Both the position numbers and the translations under genes were made by a program. From Nostoc desertorum CM1-VF14 (GTDB lineage Bacteria; Cyanobacteriota; Cyanobacteriia; Cyanobacteriales; Nostocaceae), in contig JAHHHR010000023.1 of assembly GCA_019359245.1 (NCBI GenBank), positions 49,216 to 113,215 of the forward strand: a DNA stretch of 64,000 nt, read 5' to 3'. The notes below the pieces were generated by a model. It was not told the DNA's origin. It saw nothing but the letters and a program-made list of their open reading frames with translations, and did not search any database. Numbering within the stretch: position 1 is the first letter of the stretch; each line of letters starts with the position of its first letter. Positions 9,428 through 18,999 of the stretch are shown here, one piece after another.

Positions 9428-9707
9428 TTAATTGTCAGGATTCCTTAGCTTTGAAAGCGAAGGTACAGAGTTAACATAAGGTGAGTTCGACGAACTAAAA
9501 ACAGCAGGAGATAGAGCAGGTAAATCTTTTGGGTAAATGTCAAGTGAAGGTTTTTGAGGCAGATAGGTATAATCAGCCAAACCGGCCATCAAGTTAACGA
9601 GGAAGTTAAATACGCTACGATGGCGAGAATGTTCTATTTGACACAGGTTTTCAGGTGAGCATTCACTGGCTCATTAATTGCACACTTGCGTAAAAGAATT
9701 TTATCAA
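9428..9707 (-). pseudogene. IS982-family transposase, C-terminal remnant with frameshift
   Basis: Reading the minus strand, one frame gives DKILLRKCAINEPVNAHLKT and the next frame continues ENLCQIEHSRHRSVFNFLVN, then LMAGLADYTYLPQKPS to a TAA at 9430-9428. Together these match the end of IS982-family transposases, whose conserved tail resembles IEHSRHRSPVNF...QPKKPS. At least one frameshift separates the halves, and everything N-terminal to them is missing or unrecognisable, so this is a dead insertion-sequence relic. No matching terminal inverted repeats were found. Confidence 0.75.
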
Positions 9708-9765
9708 TTTAGTTTGACCAAGCAGTAAATTATGTTCGTATCAGCAGGGATTTTGGGATGTAACT

Positions 9766-10150
9766 TAGAGGATGTTTGAAAAGTCCTCTTGTTGGTAGCA
9801 AAACGTTCTAGATACCCCTAAATCCCCCTTAAGAAGGCGGACTTTAATTCCGGTTCCCCCCTTTTTTAAGGCAGGGCTGATTCATTCCATTTCAAACAGG
9901 ATTTGTCAAGATGGTTAGCGAGAAAATTGTAAGTAAGCGTGACGAAGAGATGAACATTTAAGCACTGAAATATCAGTAAAAGAGTTGGTTTCATCGGCAC
10001 GCTGGTAACAAAATAACTAATTTTTAATCGCTATAACCCTTGATTTTTAAAGCTCTTTCGGGAATGAAACAGCCCTGCTTTTTTAAGGGGGGTTAGGGGG
10101 GATCAACAAGTACCTAAAATCACGGCTAACTACTTTTCAAACAACCTCTT
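9766..10150. mobile_element. MITE-like non-coding element with terminal inverted repeats
   Basis: The ends are inverted copies: GAGGATGTTTGAAAAGT at about 9768-9784 and ACTTTTCAAACAACCTC at 10132-10148, flanked on both sides by TTA, a possible 3-bp target duplication. Inner arms are also inverted (CTTTTTTAAGGCAGGGCTGA near 9870 versus CAGCCCTGCTTTTTTAAGGG near 10071), so the element folds into one long imperfect hairpin. No coding capacity. Such elements are normally moved in trans by a full insertion sequence sharing the ends; none is in this window. Confidence 0.65.
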
Positions 10151-10156
10151 ACTGAA

Positions 10157-10185
10157 GCGATGTCTACGACGGGCTACGCCTACGC
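10157..10185. repeat. Dispersed Nostoc-type repeat (GCGATGTCTACGACGGGC family)
   Basis: A 29-bp unit. Copies in either orientation occur at 26751-26779, 33060-33088 and, more divergent, 37259-37285; fragments lie near 1428 and 24547. The 26751 copy interrupts a coding remnant, which suggests mobility. Confidence 0.7.
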
Positions 10186-10280
10186 TATTGTCGATTCTAA
10201 GTTGAAAAGCATACAAAAGAAGGTTTGGCTGCATCATCTCAAACAATGCTGACCAAATAAAACCTTATTTTGAGAGGTAA

Positions 10281-11405
10281 TTATACCTTCACTCTGCGAA
10301 ATCCTGCTTGCTTTCTCTTCGTTAGCCAAGCCAGACTAACAGCAAGTATACTACCAGCGATCGCACTTGGTTCGGGTACTCTTGTCAGTAAAACGCTACT
10401 GGCTGTAAGAGTTATACTGCCTGCTGCTCCTGAATTAATGTTACTAGCAGCGATCGCGCTTGGTTCATTAGGTACTGCAACTATGAAATCAGTATTAATA
10501 TTTATGTTACCTCCTAGCCCGGAATTATTGCTATCAGCAGCGATCGGGCTTGGTTGGGGCGCTCGTCTTAATAAAAGAAGATCGCTGACATTGAGACTGA
10601 TGTTACCTCCTAAACCATCGCTGATTGACCTAGAATTGCTGTTTAGGGTGGCACCATCTCTTATGGAAAGGGTACTGGTTGTAATAGTTATGTCACCTCC
10701 ATCTCCCAAATTATTGCTATCAGCGTTAATTTGCCTGTCATTATTTAAGCCAAGATCATCAGTAGAGATAGTTAAAGTACCACCGTTGTTGATGCCGTTG
10801 GGAGTCCCGATGTTACTACGATCTTGGATATTTACTTCATTAGTATTAATCTCAGTATTATTGCTAACTAAACGACTATGATCGGTTAGCGTCACATTAC
10901 TAGCATTAATCTCAATATTGTTGCTGCTAATAGTACTATTGATCAGTCTAAAGTTACTATCTATCTTTATCTTAAAATTGTCGCCGTTAACAGTGCTATT
11001 AGTAAACGTTAGGTTACCAGAATTGTAAGCGTTGATATCACCAGCGATCGCTAGCCCAGAAAATGTAACATCGGCGGCGTTAATGTCAAACACGGGGAAT
11101 TGATTATTGCTACTGATGGTAAGGAAATTAGCACCTGGCCCATTAATAGTTAGGTTTTTAGCAATCGCAAGTGCCCCGCTCGTTAGGCTAATTGTACTAG
11201 GATGACTTTCCAATAAGAACTCTACCACGTCATTGCTAGTTGCAATGTTGATAGTATCTCGCAATGAGCCAACGCCACTATCATTGAGATTGTTAACCAC
11301 CAAGGTAGCAGCTTGGGCTGATTCCACTTGCATTATTACCCAGCCCAAAGCAACGGCTGTGGAAATAGCTTGAGCGACAGCCTTTTTTCTATTGTTTTTT
11401 GTCAC
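10281..11405 (-). CDS. PEP-CTERM surface protein with beta-helix repeats
   Basis: A 374-residue exported protein. A signal peptide ends near AQA (residues 1-33), followed by VVNNLNDSGVGSLRDTI, typical of secreted right-handed beta-helix proteins. The middle is Asn/Ser/Thr-rich with short repeated strands (TLTNG/NNIEIN-like). The C-terminus has a PEP-CTERM sorting signal: VPEPSA, a hydrophobic segment, then the basic tail KRKQ. Exosortase (EpsH-type) would cleave and anchor it; none is encoded here. Two earlier segments, APQPSPIA and VPNEPSAIA, resemble the PEP box. A long opposite-strand frame is a composition artefact. Confidence 0.85.
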   Translation of the reverse strand: MTKNNRKKAVAQAISTAVALGWVIMQVESAQAATLVVNNLNDSGVGSLRDTINIATSNDVVEFLLESHPSTISLTSGALAIAKNLTINGPGANFLTISSNNQFPVFDINAADVTFSGLAIAGDINAYNSGNLTFTNSTVNGDNFKIKIDSNFRLINSTISSNNIEINASNVTLTDHSRLVSNNTEINTNEVNIQDRSNIGTPNGINNGGTLTISTDDLGLNNDRQINADSNNLGDGGDITITTSTLSIRDGATLNSNSRSISDGLGGNISLNVSDLLLLRRAPQPSPIAADSNNSGLGGNININTDFIVAVPNEPSAIAASNINSGAAGSITLTASSVLLTRVPEPSAIAGSILAVSLAWLTKRKQAGFRRVKV

Positions 11406-11616
11406 TTAAAACTCCTAGTATTAATTTGTCAAAGAATAAAAAACTTATTTGTACAATTACATAGATACATCATAATGTTTAAATTTAATTTGCAAAGCAG
11501 GTTTTGATAATTCACAGATTCAAAATCTAATTGAATAATTTTCAGAAGCCTGTGAAATCTGGGAGCATCCCGTTTTAACAGATACCCTCAGACTAGAAGT
11601 CTGGGGTTATACAAAC

Positions 11617-11690
11617 GAAGTCCGCCTACGCGGACTCTATAAAACCCGCGCAGGCGGGTTTAGTCTGTATAGCTGCGATTTCCAATCGCC
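11617..11690. repeat. Dispersed repeat with nested hairpins (GTCCGCCTACGCGGAC type)
   Basis: Contains two hairpins, GTCCGCctacGCGGAC and AACCCGCgcagGCGGGTT, followed by TAGCTGCGATTTCCAATCGC. The second half recurs at 13221-13267, so this is a repeat family rather than a gene-specific terminator. The rest of 11406-11866 holds no convincing gene; a 70-codon minus frame (11637-11849) lies across this repeat. Confidence 0.65.
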
Positions 11691-11866
11691 CGGTGTTTTG
11701 TTTCTTCCAAAAATGGATGCTCCCTGAAATCTTGCCTTTATTGCTGGTTCAATACGCAGCAAAATTGCGCTTAGGCGTAGCCCATTCTTGAAATCGTTAT
11801 TTGCGATCGTTTTAAACTGTGCTAATGATCGCATAAGCGTTTGCCACAAATAGATAAGCTCTAGTA

Positions 11867-12240
11867 ACGAAACAACTTAATTGATAAGCTTTGCTTAAGC
11901 GTTGTTAACGAACGCATAAGCGTTGCTATAGATAGACAAGCGTTCTGAACGAAACAACTTGATTGATAAGCTTTGCTTAAGTTGTGGTGACGAAAACATA
12001 AGCGTTCTGAACGAAACAAGTTGTGTTCTGAACGAACAAACAAACGTTCTGAACGAAACAAGTTGCGTTCTGAACGAACAGACAAGTTTTCTGTAACAAC
12101 GGACAAGCGTTCTGAACGAAACAACTTGTGTTCTGAACGAACGGACAAGTTTTCTGTAACAACGGATAAGCATTCTGAACGAAACAACTTGTGTTGTGGA
12201 CGATCAAACAAGTTGTGGTGACGAAAACAACTTTATTCTT
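11867..12240. repeat. Tandem 21-bp module field, family A
   Basis: Modules of about 21 bp follow one another, the commonest containing GTTCTGAACGAA, alternating with variants TTTTCTGTAACAACGGA and GTTGTGGTGACGAAAACA. Because 21 is divisible by three and the unit lacks stops, three minus frames and one plus frame stay open and translate to heptad repeats such as VCSFRTQ. None has a credible start region or composition, so I treat the ORFs as artefacts. Flanking sequence (12241-12496) has no recognisable gene. Confidence 0.75.
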
Positions 12241-12496
12241 AACGTTCGCCTCTGTTTTGGTAACAAATTGACAAGCTGTTGCGTCACGCCAACTTTCTTT
12301 GTAACGTCGTTACTGCAAAATTACGCTCAACTAATCCCAGTGGTACGTAAACATCATCAACTTGCAGGGTGACTCCTTCAGTTGATGTCAGAGGATTTGT
12401 AGTCAGCTTTCGCCGTTTTGCGAGTATTTCATGGCAGACTTTACGCCAATCATCGGGAGTTAACTTTGTCCCATCCTCCCCATGAGACGACTGTGG

Positions 12497-12955
12497 TCAG
12501 TTGTAAGTATTGTGCTGTTGCCCAATTGTGATTTGTTGGGCAACCATTGCACCTTTCTCAGCTTTTATCTCCTCTGCTAACTTCGCAAAGTTATTGACAA
12601 CTGATGGCTGTGACTTGATTTCTTCTACTAATTTTTTAATTTCCTTAGCAGTCTCAGACTGGTCGTTGTTGACTGCTGCTTCCACATCTACAACAGCTTA
12701 AGCAATTTCTGGGTCCGCCTCTGCTGCTGCTTTCAGTTCTAGCACTGCTTGACCATAATCTAAACGCTGCGGTTCATTTGCTTCTACAGCATTGGTGAGT
12801 AATGGCGATTTATTCTTTTGGCGGAGTAATCCGATTAACTTGCCACCTAGTGCCCATGTAGCATCACCAATGTTTTCGCCGATTTTCTCTTGGGCTTTAG
12901 TCCAAAGCGTAGTTGCGATCGCAGTTACAACAGCCGTCAGCGTCACAGGTTCCAT
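12497..12955 (-). pseudogene. Small conserved cyanobacterial protein split by one in-frame stop
   Basis: Two short frames, 12955-12698 and 12685-12497, are in the same phase and separated only by a TAA at 12700-12698 plus four sense codons. Read through, they give a 152-codon protein: an N-terminal hydrophobic helix (TLTAVVTAIATTLWTKA), a helical middle (QAVLELKAAAEADPEIA, stop, AVVDVEAAVNND) and the tail MVAQQITIGQQHNTYN. That design resembles small cyanobacterial proteins I have seen but cannot name. The start ATG and the downstream half look undamaged. Function unknown. Confidence 0.6.
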
Positions 12956-13220
12956 AAATTTACTATAGATAAGTTTATGTCAGTAATTACTTCAAGCTTG
13001 ACAAATACCATTACGTAGAAGCTTGGCGATTATTGCCAGCGTAACTCAGAATATCACGCAATTTAGTAGCAATTATCCAGTTGGGTTCTTAGTTGCCAGG
13101 AAGTAGCGAATTACAAAAATTCTTAATTAACCCTATTCTGGAAAATCCATTGTGGAAAGTGCGATCGCTTAAATCAGACTAATTCTTTATGCGCGGACTA
13201 ACGAAAAAGTCAAATTTTTA

Positions 13221-13267
13221 ACCCACGGAGGTGGGTTTTGTTTGTGTAGCCGCGATTTCTAATCGCC
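13221..13267. repeat. Second copy of the dispersed repeat seen at 11617-11690
   Basis: ACCCACGGAGGTGGGT hairpin followed by TAGCCGCGATTTCTAATCGC. It lies in the 12956-13427 gap, which contains no gene that I can see. Confidence 0.6.
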
Positions 13268-13288
13268 AGGGCTACCGCAAGGCGGAAG

Positions 13289-13322
13289 TCAAAAATCAAA
13301 AGTCAAAAGTCAAAAGTCAAAA
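13289..13322. repeat. Heptanucleotide tandem repeat (STRR), unit CAAAAGT
   Basis: The unit CAAAAGT repeats three times exactly, with degenerate neighbours. It belongs to the short tandem repeats with 7-nt period common in heterocystous cyanobacteria. Confidence 0.75.
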
Positions 13323-13427
13323 TAAACCCACATAAACGTTTCGTTGATTTACACCGTGCTGTACTAGAGCGTTAGCTTTTGGCGTAACTCACCCTACGAA
13401 AATATCTGAAACATAGTTATGAATTAT

Positions 13428-16400
13428 CTAATTAGAAGCCGCCTTTTCCGCCACATTACGAATTATCTCCTCCAGCGTTTGGAGTAATTCTTGCTCATTA
13501 TAAGGTTTAGAAAAGTAAGCCCTTGCCCCCAATTGCATAGCTAATTGCCGATGTTTATTGCTGCTACGAGAAGTCAGCATTGCAACTGGAATATTTTTTG
13601 TATCAACGTCTGAATTTACCTTACCTAAAAACCCATAACCATCAAGACGAGGCATTTCAATATCACAAATTACTGCCTCAACTCTCAATCCACTATGGAG
13701 TTTCTCTAAAGCATCTTGACCGTCTTTAGCTTGCTCTACTTGATAGCCTCCTTTTTCAAGAGTCAAAGCTAAAAAGCGGCGAACATTAATTGAGTCATCT
13801 ACAATCAAAATTGTACCTTTCTGCTTAACAGTTGCTGCTGATATTTTGTTTTCATCAAATATCAAGAAAGGTGTTTTTAACCTTGCCGATGGTAATTGGC
13901 TACCTTTATGAGTTCGCCGATTTGTAGCAATCCAATACAGCAATTCATTGACATTAACTAGTGGCACTACTCGACCATCAGCAAGAACTGTGCAGTTGCT
14001 AAAGCCTTTCGGTAAAGGTATATTTCCCTCAACTTGGCGGATAGCAACTTCTTGTTCACCCCAGCAACGGTCTATTTGGATTGCTACTGACTGATTATTA
14101 CCTTTGACTACTAACACGCTGTTAGCATTAATTGCTGCCGGAGTTTCTAACTCTTGGCTATCGTAGCGCACACAATTAAACTCTAAATAACGATTCAGGC
14201 GAATCAGTGGCAGCGTGGTTTCTTGCCAATTTATAACTTCGCTACCTGCCATTTGGAAAACTCGCTCGTCTTGGAGTAAAGATATTTCTGAAATGACATC
14301 TGTGGGAAATGCCAACAGCATTTTGTTGATTTCTACCAACAGAACTCGTGCAATGGAAAGTGTAAATGGTACTGATAGCGTGAAGGTAGTACCAACTCCT
14401 GGTTCCGTATCAACTTTGACATCTCCTCGAATCAGTTTGAGGTTGTTACGAACTACATCCATGCCGACACCGCGACCAGATAATGTTGTAACTTGCTCGG
14501 AGGTGGTAAAACCTGGTTCAAAAATTAGTGATAATAGTTCTTCATCACTTGCATTAGCGAGTAGAGAAGCATCCAATCCCATAGCTAAGGCGCGGGTGCG
14601 AATTTTCTCCAGAGAAATACCCCAACCATCATCACGGATGGTAATTAGGGTGCGATTACTGCGGTGAGTAGCTGTAATTTCAATCAATCCTTGTTCTGGT
14701 TTACCCAAAAGGCGACGAGTACCAGAGTCTTCGATACCATGATCGAAAGCATTCCTTAAGAGATGCATTAAAGGATCGTTTAATGCATCTAAAATGCTGC
14801 GTTCAATTAAAGTGTTACCACCTTCAATTTTTAACTGAACATTTTTTCCATACTCCACATTTAAATCACGTAAAGCTCTAGGAAAACGTTCGATTAAATC
14901 AGACAGCGGTCGCATTCTGATGTGATTTAGTTTTGTCTGTAACTGTTTCGATGTTTTGTTAAGTTTACGAGCAATTTGATCTGTATCATCTACACTGAGT
15001 TGCACATCAGTTGTAACTTCCTGTACCTGAACAATGGTTTCCATAACTTCCTGCGATCGCAGGTTTAATTCGTTATAGCGATCCATTTCTAAGGCATCAA
15101 ATTCTGTGCTTGTACCCTGTATTTGATGCCCATTCTCAGCTTGCATCTGTACCCCAGCAGAAGTAGCAGCTTGAGTGGAAATCTTGTTGTAGGCTGTACG
15201 TAAATCCTGGTTTTCTCGGTCGAGAGTTTGGACTCGTTGGTTCAGGTTACGAACAAGTTTACGTAATCTTTCTATTTGTGAGTTTAATCCATTGCGCTGA
15301 ACAATAAGTTCACCAAATAAATCATTAATTTGCTCTAGTTGCTTGCTGGGAACTCGGACACTATTTTCATGATTTTCTCGCTCTTTAACAACGCCATTTG
15401 GCTCTCCTTTGCCTTCACCAAATTTAGCATCTGGAAGATTATTTTCTTTACTAAATATTGTATTTTGCTCTGTGACATTGACAGCATTGACATCATCGGC
15501 AAATTCTGCGTCTAGAAATGTAAAATTAGCCGCGATACCTGCGATGGGCTGCGCCAATGCTTCATGATTAGTCCAATTTTCGCTAGTGTTTTCTGGTTGC
15601 CAAACAGGTGTTGACACTACTTCTGTGTCTGCGGGGGGAAGCTGTGGTATTCTTTCTGCTGGTAATAATAGCGGTGGCGTAGAACTACTATTGAAGTCAA
15701 GTTCTGTAGGTAAGTTATCTAGTTGATTTGTCAGCACCAAAGCTTGCGATCGCCGCCATGCTTGCAATGCTAACTGGGCAATTTCTGGAATGCGCGAGCT
15801 GCTAACCATTTCTAATTGCTGCGTTACTGACTCACAAAGCTTGGTAAAGGCTGCCAACTGGAGCATTTCACCCAAACCGCCCAATTCAGCTGCCATGATC
15901 ACAACTTCTTCATGCAAACCAGGTTGTTCCCTATCTGCCAATATAGATTCTAGATGCTGCAAGCACTCTTCTACTTCGGTGCTAAATAGCAAGGGAATAA
16001 CATCTTGCCCGTCTTCTGGGGATAGCATGGATGAGGCATCCTCAGGGGTGGGGTCGCCCAAGCGATCGTGCAACTCATCAAAAATCGGGTAACAAAAGGT
16101 TGCTAACCACGCATCTTCAACAATATTTCCTTCTCTAAGTAATTCTACAATCTGACGCAGCCAGTCAACTCCAGATAACAATAAACTTTGCAACTGAGTA
16201 TCAATTTCTAAAGAATTTTTTTTAGTTTTTAAAACTTTAAAGGAATCTTCCAAACGGTGAGCTAAATGACTTAGCGATTTAAATCCCATCATTCCCGCGC
16301 CACCTTTGATAGAATGAGCGGCTCGGAGTGCAGCATTGATTTTATCTAAATCAATGCGGTTAGTAGTATCGATTTCCAACAATACCCCTTCTAAGGTATT

Positions 16401-16463
16401 CAAGTAATCAGTTGCTTCTTCCAGAAACTGCATCTGGATTTCTAATTCTTTGTCTTGTAACAT
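13428..16463 (-). CDS. hmpE: CheA-like hybrid histidine kinase of the Hmp-type chemosensory system
   Basis: A 1011-residue kinase. Order: HPt domain with phospho-His50 in AAHSIKGGAGMMGF; acidic linker; CheA dimerisation and coiled coil (about 380-540); HATPase with N box HLLRNAFDHGIED and G boxes DDGWGIS and GRGVGMDVV; CheW-like domain; C-terminal receiver (about 883-1000) with phospho-Asp934 in CDIEMP and Lys986. It autophosphorylates under MCP control and passes phosphate to receivers. Last gene of the five-gene minus-strand operon. Domain order and gene order match the N. punctiforme Hmp system needed for hormogonium motility and polysaccharide; orthology versus a paralogous locus is not proven. 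Confidence 0.85.
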   Translation of the reverse strand: MLQDKELEIQMQFLEEATDYLNTLEGVLLEIDTTNRIDLDKINAALRAAHSIKGGAGMMGFKSLSHLAHRLEDSFKVLKTKKNSLEIDTQLQSLLLSGVDWLRQIVELLREGNIVEDAWLATFCYPIFDELHDRLGDPTPEDASSMLSPEDGQDVIPLLFSTEVEECLQHLESILADREQPGLHEEVVIMAAELGGLGEMLQLAAFTKLCESVTQQLEMVSSSRIPEIAQLALQAWRRSQALVLTNQLDNLPTELDFNSSSTPPLLLPAERIPQLPPADTEVVSTPVWQPENTSENWTNHEALAQPIAGIAANFTFLDAEFADDVNAVNVTEQNTIFSKENNLPDAKFGEGKGEPNGVVKERENHENSVRVPSKQLEQINDLFGELIVQRNGLNSQIERLRKLVRNLNQRVQTLDRENQDLRTAYNKISTQAATSAGVQMQAENGHQIQGTSTEFDALEMDRYNELNLRSQEVMETIVQVQEVTTDVQLSVDDTDQIARKLNKTSKQLQTKLNHIRMRPLSDLIERFPRALRDLNVEYGKNVQLKIEGGNTLIERSILDALNDPLMHLLRNAFDHGIEDSGTRRLLGKPEQGLIEITATHRSNRTLITIRDDGWGISLEKIRTRALAMGLDASLLANASDEELLSLIFEPGFTTSEQVTTLSGRGVGMDVVRNNLKLIRGDVKVDTEPGVGTTFTLSVPFTLSIARVLLVEINKMLLAFPTDVISEISLLQDERVFQMAGSEVINWQETTLPLIRLNRYLEFNCVRYDSQELETPAAINANSVLVVKGNNQSVAIQIDRCWGEQEVAIRQVEGNIPLPKGFSNCTVLADGRVVPLVNVNELLYWIATNRRTHKGSQLPSARLKTPFLIFDENKISAATVKQKGTILIVDDSINVRRFLALTLEKGGYQVEQAKDGQDALEKLHSGLRVEAVICDIEMPRLDGYGFLGKVNSDVDTKNIPVAMLTSRSSNKHRQLAMQLGARAYFSKPYNEQELLQTLEEIIRNVAEKAASN

Positions 16464-16470
16464 GGTTTTT

Positions 16471-16620
16471 GTCCTTGGTCATTGGTCATTAGTCATTAGT
16501 CATTGGTCATTAGTCATTGGTAAAAGGACAAAGGACAAATGACAACAGACAAATAATAAAAGTCATTCGTCATTAATCACTAGCAAATAGCAAAGGGCAA
16601 ATGACAAATGAAAAATGACA
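16471..16620. repeat. Heptanucleotide repeats (STRR) between hmpD and hmpE
   Basis: GGTCATT and AGTCATT units run with a strict 7-nt period from about 16478 to 16520. Inverse-type units (GGACAAA, AATGACA) follow up to 16620, so the RNA could fold. It fills almost the whole hmpD-hmpE spacer. Confidence 0.8.
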
Positions 16621-16623
16621 AAC

Positions 16624-18939
16624 TTAACTAACTTTGAAAGCCTCGACAGTTTCTTGTAACTGATGAGAAATCTCCACAGTTTGTTGCAGAGATTCAGAAA
16701 CTTGGCGAGAAGAATCGCTGGTGCGTTGTGATACAGCAGCAATATCTTTCATCAATTGGCTAACACTTTGGGATGTTTCAACCTGAGATGCAGTTGCAGT
16801 GGAAATTGACTGCACTAAAGAGTCAATTTGACGCGATACATCCAAAATTTCACTCAGGCTTTCTTTAGCCTCCTCCACAATTCGAGTTCCTTCCACCACT
16901 TGGATAGTTCCTATTTCCATCGCTTGTACCACTTCACTGGTTTCTCGTTGGATATTTTCAACAATTTGTTCAATTTCTTGGGTTGCTGCGGCACTCCTAA
17001 CTGCTAGTTCGCCGACTTCTTCAGCCACTACGGCAAAACCTTGACCTTCTTCACCCGCACGCGCTGCTTCAATACCGGCGTTAATGGCTAGTAAATTAGT
17101 TTGAATAGCGATTTGGTTAATCAAGGACACCACGCGAGAAATTTGTTGCGAAGATTCTCCCAAACGTTTCACTTTCTTAGCAGTTTCACCCACCGTTTCC
17201 CGCAAAGACAGGATGTTTTGTACTGTCAAATCCATTGCGTGTCCACTCTTGGTAGCTGTGTGAGCTGCGTGGTTGGCAACGAAAGCAGCTTTTTCGGCGC
17301 TTTCGGCTACAGATTTCATCGATTGGGTCATTTGGTCAACAGCATCAAGGGTGTGGTTGATTTCGGCAGCTTGGGTAAGTGCTTCTTCTGCTAGGTGGCG
17401 GATAGCTCCTTCGTTAGAGCCAATAGCAGTATTCACATGGGTAGCAGCTTGTTGAACTTGGGTAACAATATCCCGGAGGCTTTCTACAATAGAGTTGAAA
17501 AAGTCGGCAACAGTGCCTATTTCTCCAGCGGTCACATCTGCACGTACTGTCAAGTCGCCTCTGGCTGCACCTTCTACATCGTTGAGCAGTTGTAAAAGTT
17601 GCTGTTGCAGTGTTTCTTTTTGATGTCGTTCGTCGTCAGAACCGATTACTGGAACATTCCTAGATTGTTCTATCTCCTCGAGTTCCTGTTCCTTAACTAA
17701 GACTTGCAATTGTTCGGCCATCTGATTGATATTTGCACTCAATAAGCCTAATTCGTCTTCTCTTTCGATTTCCAGACGGGTATTGAATTTACCTTGACCA
17801 AGCTTTGCTAATGCCGCAGTCGCATTTAAAATTGGCTGTGTAGTGAGTTTAGCTAATCGAGATGCGATCGCACCCACAATTAATGCTGTCAGTGCTGTAC
17901 CGATGGCTATAGTCCACAACAATTGTCTTTGTGGCTCAAATACAATTGCTGTATCTGTGGATAAAAGTACTTGCCAGTTTAAATCTGGTAAGCCATCTAA
18001 CTTAGTGGCTGGTACGTAGCTTACTAGTTCTTGTTTTTTGTGAGTTTTGGGAACTTCTATAAAACTATTTACCTTTTTGGCTGCTACTAGTTTAGGTAAA
18101 TTAGAATACTCTCCCTTTGCCTCTTTCCCCAATAATGCCTTTTGTGGACTCAAGAAAACTGTTCCTGAAGCATCGAGCAAATGGTATTGTTGTCCATTGG
18201 CTACGTAGTTTTTCAAGATTTCCTCTAAAGATTTTACGGGCATACGTGCTTGTACCACGCCAATGGTTTGACCCGTCCTTGTCTCTTTAACAGGTGCAGC
18301 TATATAAATACTCACGACACCAGTATTTTTTGCTGTTTCGGGTTTGCTGATGACAGGAGTATCTTTTTGTAAAGCGTCTTGAAAATAGGTACGGTCTTTT
18401 TGGTTGTCCAGGGGTTCGCCTGTAGATTGGACAATCAAGTTACCTTGGCGATTAAAAACAGCAACGCTGTCATAGGCTTTGTAGGCTTCAACAACACGAT
18501 TTAGGACTGCTTTTTTTTGTTGGTTAGTGGTATTTACACTAGCTTGGGGACTGGTTAAAAAAGGCAAACTTGATATTACCTGAATATCCCCGTAGCGTTC
18601 CAACATGAAACGGTTAACTTTATCACTTAAGCCAGTGGCTTCAGCTTGTTGAGACTGGGTAATTTGCTTAGTAATTGATTTGTTTGCCAAGTTAAAAGCG
18701 ATCGCGCCTATCCCCAATACTGGTATTGTACCGATTGCGATCGCTAAAATAGTCGCTTTTTTAACTAATCCTAGGCTTGTAAAAGATGCAAAAACTTGGT
18801 TTAGGGAAGAATTATTAGCCGTTTTACTGGTAGTCTTAGTTGGTAGCTTTACTCCACCACCAGTGATTTTTTGGGAGGAAATCAGCGAGGCTCGATTTTG
18901 AGCGCCACTACCTTGATTTGAGTTGGTTTTATTAAACAT
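16624..18939 (-). CDS. hmpD: Methyl-accepting chemotaxis protein, Hmp-type
   Basis: A 771-residue transducer. A cytosolic Ser/Thr/Asn-rich N-terminus precedes TM1 (about 58-82, ILAIAIGTIPVLGIGAIAF). A Cache-type extracytoplasmic sensor follows (YFQDALQKDTPVIS and MPVKSLEEIL segments), then TM2 (LLWTIAIGTALTALIVGAIA), HAMP, and the MCP signalling hairpin with tip AINAGIEAARAGEEGQGFAV. It senses an unknown signal and controls the CheA-like kinase through the CheW-like protein. In cyanobacteria such systems steer type IV pilus gliding or polysaccharide secretion. Confidence 0.88.
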   Translation of the reverse strand: MFNKTNSNQGSGAQNRASLISSQKITGGGVKLPTKTTSKTANNSSLNQVFASFTSLGLVKKATILAIAIGTIPVLGIGAIAFNLANKSITKQITQSQQAEATGLSDKVNRFMLERYGDIQVISSLPFLTSPQASVNTTNQQKKAVLNRVVEAYKAYDSVAVFNRQGNLIVQSTGEPLDNQKDRTYFQDALQKDTPVISKPETAKNTGVVSIYIAAPVKETRTGQTIGVVQARMPVKSLEEILKNYVANGQQYHLLDASGTVFLSPQKALLGKEAKGEYSNLPKLVAAKKVNSFIEVPKTHKKQELVSYVPATKLDGLPDLNWQVLLSTDTAIVFEPQRQLLWTIAIGTALTALIVGAIASRLAKLTTQPILNATAALAKLGQGKFNTRLEIEREDELGLLSANINQMAEQLQVLVKEQELEEIEQSRNVPVIGSDDERHQKETLQQQLLQLLNDVEGAARGDLTVRADVTAGEIGTVADFFNSIVESLRDIVTQVQQAATHVNTAIGSNEGAIRHLAEEALTQAAEINHTLDAVDQMTQSMKSVAESAEKAAFVANHAAHTATKSGHAMDLTVQNILSLRETVGETAKKVKRLGESSQQISRVVSLINQIAIQTNLLAINAGIEAARAGEEGQGFAVVAEEVGELAVRSAAATQEIEQIVENIQRETSEVVQAMEIGTIQVVEGTRIVEEAKESLSEILDVSRQIDSLVQSISTATASQVETSQSVSQLMKDIAAVSQRTSDSSRQVSESLQQTVEISHQLQETVEAFKVS

Positions 18940-18999
18940 AAAATTAATTCTCCTAACTATGTGAATAAGAACACTAAAAATCCTTTTTAGTAGTACACC

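Noticed and set aside
10270..10881. 203-codon plus-strand frame
   Set aside because: It is antisense to the PEP-CTERM gene, whose signal peptide, repeats and sorting signal are clear; the low-complexity repeats simply lack stops in the other strand.
11861..12221. Four overlapping frames on both strands
   Set aside because: They only translate the 21-bp repeat field; the period is divisible by three, so all frames stay open.
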